A stretch of 64,000 nucleotides of DNA from Streptomyces violens (GTDB taxonomy: Bacteria > Actinomycetota > Actinomycetes > Streptomycetales > Streptomycetaceae), in assembly GCF_000717745.1 (NCBI RefSeq), contig NZ_JOBH01000018.1:100423-164422 (forward strand), written 5' to 3'. Each line of letters begins with the position of its first letter. Position 1 is the stretch's first letter. Below, piece by piece: positions 58,408-64,000 of this stretch. The position numbers and the translations under genes are program-made. The notes beneath the pieces are model-generated. The model did not search any database. It had not been told where the DNA came from and saw only the letters and a list, made by a program, of their open reading frames with translations.

Positions 58408-59337
58408 GTGGAACCGATCATCATCGTCCTGATCATCCTGGTGGTGCTGGTGTTCATCGCACTCATCAAGACGATCCAGGTCATTCCGCAGGCCAGCGCC
58501 GCCATCGTCGAGCGCTTCGGCCGCTACACCCGCACGCTGAACGCGGGCCTGAACATCGTCGTGCCGTTCATCGACTCCATCCGCAACCGCATCGACCTGC
58601 GCGAACAGGTCGTGCCCTTCCCGCCCCAGCCGGTCATCACGCAGGACAACCTCGTCGTCAACATCGACACCGTCATCTATTACCAGGTGACGGACGCCCG
58701 CGCCGCGACGTACGAGGTCGCCAGCTACATCCAGGCGATCGAGCAACTCACGGTCACCACGCTCCGGAACATCATCGGCGGCATGGACCTGGAGCGCACC
58801 CTGACCTCCCGCGAGGAGATCAACGCGGCGCTGCGCGGCGTCCTGGACGAGGCCACGGGCAAGTGGGGCATCCGCGTCAACCGCGTCGAGCTCAAGGCCA
58901 TCGAGCCGCCGACCTCCATCCAGGACTCGATGGAGAAGCAGATGCGCGCCGACCGTGACAAGCGCGCCGCGATCCTCCAGGCCGAGGGTGTCCGGCAGTC
59001 CGAGATCCTGCGCGCCGAGGGTGAGAAGCAGTCCGCGATCCTCCGCGCCGAAGGTGAGGCCAAGGCCGCGGCCCTGCGCGCCGAGGGCGAGGCGCAGGCG
59101 ATCCGTACGGTCTTCGAGTCCATCCACGCCGGTGACGCGGACCAGAAGCTGCTCTCCTACCAGTACCTCCAGATGCTCCCGAAGATCGCCGAGGGCGACG
59201 CCAACAAGCTCTGGATCGTGCCCAGCGAGATCGGCGACGCGCTCAAGGGCCTCGGCGGCGCGCTCGGCAACTTCGCGCCCGGTGGCGGCGGCACCCCGTC
59301 CGCCCCCACCACCCTCGAAAAGCCGTCGATCGACTGA
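58408..59337 (+). CDS. SPFH/band 7 membrane protein (QmcA-like)
   Basis: A 309-residue protein with an N-terminal transmembrane helix (IIIVLIILVVLVFIALI), an SPFH domain (IPQASAAIVERFGRYTRTLNAGLNIVVPFID and VNIDTVIYYQV) and a coiled coil made of 11-residue repeats (RAEGEKQSAIL, RAEGEAKAAAL, RAEGEAQAI). Such proteins form oligomeric cages at membranes and support proteases or membrane domains. The preceding NfeD gene is its usual partner. GTG 58408 follows GAGGAGCCA. Confidence 0.93.
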   Translation: MEPIIIVLIILVVLVFIALIKTIQVIPQASAAIVERFGRYTRTLNAGLNIVVPFIDSIRNRIDLREQVVPFPPQPVITQDNLVVNIDTVIYYQVTDARAATYEVASYIQAIEQLTVTTLRNIIGGMDLERTLTSREEINAALRGVLDEATGKWGIRVNRVELKAIEPPTSIQDSMEKQMRADRDKRAAILQAEGVRQSEILRAEGEKQSAILRAEGEAKAAALRAEGEAQAIRTVFESIHAGDADQKLLSYQYLQMLPKIAEGDANKLWIVPSEIGDALKGLGGALGNFAPGGGGTPSAPTTLEKPSID

Positions 59338-59461
59338 AAACGCGCCACGGCCGTCTCGGACCGTGGCCCCACGACACACCCACCGGACCCCTGGTGCATG
59401 ATCGGTTCATGACGCACCGATCACGCGCCGGGGGTTTCCGTATGACCGCCAGGGTTTCCGC

Positions 59462-60229
59462 ATGACCTTCTGGGAAGCACTCGCCGTCTTCGCCGCAGGT
59501 CTGGGCGCGGGCGCCATCAACGTCGTCGTCGGCTCCGGGACGCTCATCACCTTCCCCGTCCTGCTCGGCATCGGCCTGCCGCCCGTCACCGCCAACGTCT
59601 CCAACAACCTCGGCCTCGTACCGGGCGCCATCAGCGGCGCCATCGGCTACCGCCGCGAACTGCGCGGCCAGCGCCGCCGGATCATCCGCTTCGGCGCCAC
59701 CGCCCTCGTAGGCGGCCTGGCGGGCGCCGTTCTGCTGCTCGCCCTGCCGTCCGACGCCTTTACCGCGATCGTCCCGGTCCTCGTCGCCATCGCCCTCGTC
59801 CTCGTCGTCCTGCAGCCCCGGCTGTCCGCCGCCGTGAAGGCCCGCCGCGCCCGCAACGGCACCGTCCCGCACCGCGACGGCGGCATCGCGCTCCTGACCG
59901 GCCTGCTGCTCTCCAGCGCGTACGGCGGCTACTTCGGCGCCGCCCAGGGCGTCCTGTACATCTCCCTGATGGGCCTGCTGCTCGACGAGGACCTGCAGCG
60001 CCTCAACGCCCTCAAGAACGTGCTCGCGCTGGTCGTCAACGCCGTCGCCGCGGTCTTCTTCCTCTTCGTCGCCGACTTCGACTGGACGGCGGTGCTGCTG
60101 ATCGCCGTCGGCTCCGCGCTCGGCGGCCAGATCGGCGCGAAGATCGGCCGCCGGCTGCCGCCCGCCGTCCTGCGCGGCGTCATCGTCACGGTCGGCGTGA
60201 TCGCCATCGTGCAGCTACTGCTGCGCTGA
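59462..60229 (+). CDS. TauE/SafE-family (TSUP) anion permease
   Basis: A 255-residue membrane protein with about eight helices. Characteristic parts are GAINVVVGSGTLITFPVLLGIGLPPVTANVSNNLG near the start and SSAYGGYFGAAQGVLYISLMGLL in the second half. The TSUP family moves sulfite, sulfoacetate or other organic anions; the substrate here is unknown. ATG 59462 lies in a 20-bp tandem duplication (GGGTTTCCGyATGACC at 59432 and 59452), and the first copy gives an ATG that opens a seven-codon frame ending on the second ATG. Confidence 0.9.
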   Translation: MTFWEALAVFAAGLGAGAINVVVGSGTLITFPVLLGIGLPPVTANVSNNLGLVPGAISGAIGYRRELRGQRRRIIRFGATALVGGLAGAVLLLALPSDAFTAIVPVLVAIALVLVVLQPRLSAAVKARRARNGTVPHRDGGIALLTGLLLSSAYGGYFGAAQGVLYISLMGLLLDEDLQRLNALKNVLALVVNAVAAVFFLFVADFDWTAVLLIAVGSALGGQIGAKIGRRLPPAVLRGVIVTVGVIAIVQLLLR

Positions 60230-60272
60230 CAGGCACACCTACAGATGCTGCGCTGAGAGATACACGTACGCA

Positions 60273-60304
60273 GAAGGGGCGCGGGTGTCTCCCCGCGCCC
60301 CTTC
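60273..60304. terminator. Bidirectional terminator after the TSUP gene
   Basis: GAAGGGGCGCGGG (60273-60285) pairs perfectly with CCCGCGCCCCTTC (60292-60304) over a 6-base loop. The HNH gene is convergent, so it serves both. Confidence 0.85.
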
Positions 60305-60325
60305 ACGCACACTCGTGCGCCGGCC

Positions 60326-60829
60326 CTACGCCGACTGCACCAGCCAGTCCGGCAGCTCCTCCCGTACGGACACGCCCAGCGCCGCCAGCATCGTGTCGGC
60401 GGGCGTCGGCACGAACGGCCGCCGCAGCAGCTCCATCCCCGCCTGCTCCGGCGTCCGGTCCGCCTTGCGGTGATTGTCCTCGGCACAGGAGGCGACCGTA
60501 TTCAGCCAAGTGTCACCGCCCCCGTGCGCCCGCGGCACCACGTGGTCCACGGTCGTCGCCCGCCGCCCGCAGTACGCGCACCGGTGCTGGTCCCGCACCA
60601 GGACGCCCCGCCGCGACCACGGCGCCTGTCTTCGGAACGGCACCCGTACGTATCTGCTCAGCCTGATCACCAGCGGTACCGGGAGATCCACCGCGGCGCC
60701 CCGGATGCGCAGCCCGGGGTGCGCCTGCTCGACCACGGCCTTGTCCTGCATGACCAGCACGACCGCCCGCCGCAGCGACACCGTCGACAGCGGCTCGAAG
60801 CTCGCGTTGAGGACCAGCGTCTCGCGCAT
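60326..60829 (-). CDS. HNH endonuclease family protein
   Basis: A 167-residue protein with an N-terminal domain seen in many Actinobacteria (ETLVLNASFEPLSTVSLRRAVVLVMQDKAV) and a C-terminal HNH nuclease: CAYCGRRATTVDHVVPRAHGG, then TWLNTVASCAEDNHRKAD, with two CxxC-like zinc pairs. It probably cuts nucleic acids in repair or defence; the target is unknown. ATG 60829 follows GGGAGGTGG. The frame continues upstream, but those residues are not family-like. Confidence 0.9.
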   Translation of the reverse strand: MRETLVLNASFEPLSTVSLRRAVVLVMQDKAVVEQAHPGLRIRGAAVDLPVPLVIRLSRYVRVPFRRQAPWSRRGVLVRDQHRCAYCGRRATTVDHVVPRAHGGGDTWLNTVASCAEDNHRKADRTPEQAGMELLRRPFVPTPADTMLAALGVSVREELPDWLVQSA

Positions 60830-61234
60830 CCCGACCACCTCCCGCATCCCGTCCGCCGCTCGGCGAAGTGGCTCCACTGTGCAGTTCCAGTGATCCCCCG
60901 GACAACGCAATTTCCGTCTGCCGCAAGGGAGATGACAGGTGAGCAACGGGCGAACGAATGACGAACCGGAAAGAAGAAGGGACACCGGAAAGGGGAAGGG
61001 ACAGGGGGCACGCTCCGGGCCCCACCCCCGTGATCAGGGACCCGGAGCGGCACGGCAGCCGGCGCGGACGTCCGACACGAGGCGGACTCCGGCAGACAGC
61101 AGGGGACACACCTGCGCCCCGCCGCCCCCGCCACTGCGGTGCCGACTGCCCGACGGCCGTGTGGCAACCGTCGGCCAAGCACCACTGTGCGATCCGGGGC
61201 GCCGGGGCGCAACGGAATTACGGGCGAGCCCGCG

Positions 61235-61774
61235 TCACCCCTCGGCGGGGATCTCGTACTCGCCGATCAGCTGGGCCCGGCCCAGCGTGTGGAACCGCAG
61301 GTTGAAGCCCACCACGGCGGGCGAAGCGTCCGCGTCCGGGCCGAGCTTCTCCTGGTCCACCGCGTACACGGTGAAGACATAACGGTGCGGGCCGTCCCCG
61401 GGGGGCGGCGCCGCGCCCCCGAAGTCACGCGTCCCGTAGTCGTTCCGTACGTGCACCGCGCCCTCGGGCAGGCCCTTCATGTCACCGGAGCCCGCACCGG
61501 CCGGCAGCTCCGTCACCGACGCCGGGATGTCGAACACCGACCAGTGCCAGAAACCGCTGCCGGTCGGCGCGTCCGGGTCGTAGCAGCTGACGGCGTAGCT
61601 CCGGGTGCCCTCCGGGGCACCCTCCCACCGCAGGTGGGGCGAGGTGTTCCCCGCGCTGAACACCTGGGCGTCCGCCAGCGTCCCGCCCTCCTGCAGATCG
61701 TCGCTCACCACCGTGAACGAGGGCACCTGCGGATGAAAATCGTGCGGGAGCGGCCGGCGCTTCTGCTCGGACAC
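61235..61774 (-). CDS. YbhB/YbcL family (PEBP-like) protein
   Basis: A 179-residue phosphatidylethanolamine-binding-like protein. It has family motifs [48 protein letters not shown] and [11 protein letters not shown]. Such proteins bind phospholipid head groups or small ligands; bacterial functions are largely unknown. GTG 61774 is preceded by AGGAGGT, a near perfect ribosome binding site. It is the second of two same-strand genes, 123 bp after spo0M. Confidence 0.93.
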   Translation of the reverse strand: MSEQKRRPLPHDFHPQVPSFTVVSDDLQEGGTLADAQVFSAGNTSPHLRWEGAPEGTRSYAVSCYDPDAPTGSGFWHWSVFDIPASVTELPAGAGSGDMKGLPEGAVHVRNDYGTRDFGGAAPPPGDGPHRYVFTVYAVDQEKLGPDADASPAVVGFNLRFHTLGRAQLIGEYEIPAEG

Positions 61775-61897
61775 TTCGACACCTCCTGATCGCATTCGAG
61801 GACCGTCCGGCCAGGTTAGAACCTGCTCGTGGCAGAACCGGTGCCCGGCCCGGCCGGAACTCATGTCCCCGCGCCGCGATCCGCGGTGCGCCGCGGC

Positions 61898-62680
61898 TCA
61901 GAACCAGTTGCGCTTACCGCCGACCTCGGCCAGCCACTGGTTCAGGTATGCCGCCCAGTCCGTGTTCTGGAAGTCGTGCAGGCCCACCTCGAAGGCGCGG
62001 TAGGTGTCGCTCCCCTCGGTGAACAGCCCCGGCTTCTTGTCCATCTCCAGTACGACGTCCATCGCCCGGTCGTCCGCCACGAAGGACAGCTCGACCTGGT
62101 TGATCCCCCGGTACTGCTGCGGCGCGAAGAACTCGATCTCCTGGTAGAAGGGCAGCTTCTGCCGCGAGCCCCGGATGTGCCCGCGCTCCAGGTCCGCGTT
62201 CTTGAAGCGGAACCCGAGCTGCCCGAAGGCGTCGAGGATCGCCTGCTGCGCCGGCAGCGGGTGCACGTTCACCGGATCGAGGTCACCGGAGTCGACCGCA
62301 CGGGCGATCGCCAGCTCGGTCGTGACCCCGACGTTCATCCCCTGCAGGTGCTGGCCCAGGAACATCGTCACCGGCGTCTCCCACGGGATCTCCAGCCCGA
62401 ACGGCACCGTGTGCGCCGCACCGGCCTGCACCTCGAAGGCGCCGCCCAGCTTCTGCTTGGTGAACTCGATGCTCTCCTTGCGCTCCCCCTCGCTGGTCTC
62501 GACCTCGACCACGGCCTGCAGCCCGACCGACAGCCCCTCGATCTGCTGCGGCACCGAGCCGCCCTGGATGCGCACCTCACCCTGCACCACGCCACCGGGG
62601 ACGACGTTCTCCTCGAAGAGCACCGTCTCCACCGACGCGCCTCCGGCACCCAGACTCGCCAGCAGCTTCTTGAACCCCAT
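61898..62680 (-). CDS. spo0M: Sporulation-control protein Spo0M
   Basis: A 260-residue arrestin-like protein. FKKLLASLGAGGASVETVL at the start, LFEENVVPGGVVQGEVRIQGGSVPQQIEGL and WETPVTMFLGQHLQGMNVGVTTELAIARAVDSGDLDPVNVHPLPAQQAIL are characteristic of Spo0M. In Bacillus it affects sporulation and cell division; in Streptomyces the role is less clear. ATG 62680 follows GGGGAGGA. It is upstream of the YbhB-like gene on the same strand. Confidence 0.94.
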   Translation of the reverse strand: MGFKKLLASLGAGGASVETVLFEENVVPGGVVQGEVRIQGGSVPQQIEGLSVGLQAVVEVETSEGERKESIEFTKQKLGGAFEVQAGAAHTVPFGLEIPWETPVTMFLGQHLQGMNVGVTTELAIARAVDSGDLDPVNVHPLPAQQAILDAFGQLGFRFKNADLERGHIRGSRQKLPFYQEIEFFAPQQYRGINQVELSFVADDRAMDVVLEMDKKPGLFTEGSDTYRAFEVGLHDFQNTDWAAYLNQWLAEVGGKRNWF

Positions 62681-62895
62681 TGATCGTCCTCCCCAGGCAC
62701 GCGCCTGTACTTCGGTGATGTCCGGCCGCGGCACGCCTGCCCGCTCCGGGTCCGACCCCTACGAACGCGAAACGGCGTACGGCGGTTCCCCCGGCGGCCG
62801 GCCGCCGCACGCCCACAGCCTGCCAAGACGGGGTACTCCCAGGCCACTCCGCAGTCCCAGAAGAGAACAGACGAGGTCCACTACCCTGGGAACGC

Positions 62896-63546
62896 ATGAT
62901 CTCCGAACCCACCCGTATGCCGCTCCCGCGGACATTCTTCGACCGCCCCGTCCTCGAAGTCGCCCCCGACCTGCTCGGCCGCACCCTCGTGCGCAGCACT
63001 CCGGAGGGCCCCATCGAACTGCGCCTCACGGAGGTCGAGGCGTACGACGGTGAGAACGACCCCGGCTCGCACGCCTACCGGGGCCGCACGGAGCGCAACG
63101 CCTCGATGTTCGGCCCGCCCGGACACGCGTACGTCTATTTCATCTACGGCATGTGGTTCAGCCTCAACCTCGTCTGCGGCCCCAACGGCTACGCCAGTGG
63201 TGTCCTGCTGCGCGCCGGTGAGGTGCTCAGCGGTACGGAGCAGGTGGCCGCGCGCCGCCCCAAGTCCCGCCGCCCGAGTGAACTCGCCCAGGGCCCGGCC
63301 CGGCTGGCCACCGGCCTCGCCATCGACCGGCAGCTGAACGGCACGGACGTGTGCGCGGGCCCCGGTGCACCGCTCTCCGTCCTCGAGGGCACGCCGGCCG
63401 CCCCCGGCCTGGTGCGCAGCGGGCCGCGCACCGGTGTCGGCGGCGAGGGCGCGACCCACCCGTGGCGCTTCTGGATCGACGGCGACCCGACGGTCAGTCC
63501 GTACCGGGCACACGTCCCCCGGAAGCGCCGGACCAGGGCTGCTTGA
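62896..63546 (+). CDS. mpg: 3-methyladenine DNA glycosylase (AAG/Mpg family)
   Basis: A 216-residue base-excision repair enzyme that removes alkylated purines. Landmarks are [19 protein letters not shown], the catalytic Glu in [42 protein letters not shown] and SLNLVCGP. Length is normal for the family. ATG 62896 starts 215 bp after the spo0M start on the opposite strand. The rRNA promoter region follows it. Confidence 0.96.
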   Translation: MISEPTRMPLPRTFFDRPVLEVAPDLLGRTLVRSTPEGPIELRLTEVEAYDGENDPGSHAYRGRTERNASMFGPPGHAYVYFIYGMWFSLNLVCGPNGYASGVLLRAGEVLSGTEQVAARRPKSRRPSELAQGPARLATGLAIDRQLNGTDVCAGPGAPLSVLEGTPAAPGLVRSGPRTGVGGEGATHPWRFWIDGDPTVSPYRAHVPRKRRTRAA

Positions 63547-63742
63547 CTCTGCCCGGGCAGAGCCGTAACGTAGCCCGAGCCGCTTGAGACGGGCAGCGCT
63601 ATGTGCGCACGCCGCAGGCGGCACCACCATCACTTTCGAACGACTCCCTCAACCGGGTCTTCTTCGGCATTGCCGAAAACAGATTCCGATTGGGTTGGCC
63701 CGACTGCGTCGGCGCCGATTATGAGCAATCAAGGGAATCCGC
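63547..63742 (+). promoter_or_regulatory. Gap between mpg and the rRNA promoters
   Basis: No gene is visible. It contains a small inverted repeat TTCGGCA-T-TGCCGAA at 63663-63677, which could end the mpg transcript or bind a regulator, and becomes AT-richer toward the first promoter. Confidence 0.5.
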
Positions 63743-63921
63743 TAAAGTGAAGGCACGCCGAAAGGCACCCCTCCCGACAGGGAAATCGGAAACGAATTCG
63801 AGCCGACTGCGACTTTCGAGAAGCAGAGCACGAACCAGGATCTGATAAAGTCGGAACCGCGAAGAAGCCGAAAGGCCGAAACGCACCGGCGAAAATCGGG
63901 CCCGCAAGGATCTGATAGAGT
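63743..63921 (+). promoter_or_regulatory. Tandem rRNA promoters (three similar -10 boxes)
   Basis: TAAAGT at 63743, TAAAGT at 63846 and TAGAGT at 63916 all fit the actinobacterial -10 pattern. The last two lie in near-identical 19-bp contexts (GGATCTGATAAAGTCGGAA and the version with TAGAGT). Streptomyces rRNA operons use several tandem promoters. I could not assign -35 boxes with confidence. Confidence 0.65.
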
Positions 63922-64000
63922 CGGAAACGCAAGACCGAAGGGAAGCGCCCGGAGGAAAGCCCGCGAGGGTGAGTACAAAGGAAGCGTCCGTTCCTTGAGA
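63922..64000 (+). ncRNA. 5' leader of a ribosomal RNA operon (partial)
   Basis: The sequence GGGTGAGTACAAAGGAAGCG with CGTCCGTTCCTTGAGA at the edge matches what I remember of the leader before 16S rRNA in Streptomyces rrn operons. It carries RNA processing sites. The mature 16S gene is expected to begin a few hundred bases past the window. Confidence 0.85.

Noticed and set aside
63719..63978. Three short minus-strand frames at the right edge
   Set aside because: They lie inside the rRNA promoter and leader and repeat each other because the promoters are repeated; no protein resemblance.
1..64000. CRISPR array or tRNA genes
   Set aside because: No regularly spaced repeats with spacers and no tRNA cloverleaf or T-loop pattern was noticed in the intergenic regions.

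Overview
The window is a stretch of core chromosome from a Streptomyces or very close relative. Base composition is very GC-rich, GTG starts and 4-base start/stop overlaps are common, and several genes are typical of the genus: the small nucleoid protein Gbn, a streptophobe-family membrane protein, Spo0M, an SGM_5486-type 38-residue membrane peptide, AmaP/Asp23 alkaline-shock genes, and a ribosomal RNA operon leader at the right edge. From memory, the gene order (cobalamin genes, Pit, Gbn, SURF1, TyrS, FabG-FabI, SerB, Mpg) follows that of the S. coelicolor core chromosome.

Layout. 1-1735: end of a cobalamin gene cluster (cobQ, cobD) under a cobalamin riboswitch. 1901-6360: an accessory three-gene module that is the most unusual part of the window. 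It has an EACC1-like small protein, a membrane-spanning protein with a cytoplasmic caspase domain fused to extracellular solute-binding and VWA domains, and a solute-binding lipoprotein. 6383-8860: a PHO-box-controlled phosphate transporter and a secreted GH25 muramidase. 9076-15125: an aldolase/hydrolase pair, a hypothetical protein, a VOC protein and an ABC-F protein with a leaderless leader peptide. 15530-19416: gbn, an enoyl-CoA hydratase and the Asp23/AmaP envelope-stress operon. 19455-22985: SDR, GH15 and SURF1. 23146-24777: a Cys-rich small protein and a lone serine recombinase of lower GC, probably an element remnant. 24974-31905: exonuclease-BRCT, amidohydrolase, fatty acid hydroxylase, lysoplasmalogenase, alcohol dehydrogenase and a secreted subtilase.

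32375-46734: acetate uptake (DUF485-ActP) behind a Crp-like palindrome, moaA, small stress proteins, tyrS, a TldD/PmbA protease pair, the fatty acid reductases FabG and FabI, a GntR regulator divergent from an MFS transporter, and SixA. 46834-55933: serB, streptophobe, a double-FHA ABC transporter, a secreted SLT protein and a GAF kinase/LuxR response regulator pair. 56037-63546: a hypothetical gene, an ABC ATPase, an NfeD-SPFH pair, TSUP permease, HNH nuclease, PEBP, Spo0M and a DNA glycosylase. 63547-64000: three similar -10 boxes and the 5' leader of an rRNA operon whose 16S gene lies beyond the edge.

Most genes are housekeeping or genus-conserved. The caspase module, the serine recombinase and several tandem or dispersed repeats are the places where the window departs from ordinary core sequence.
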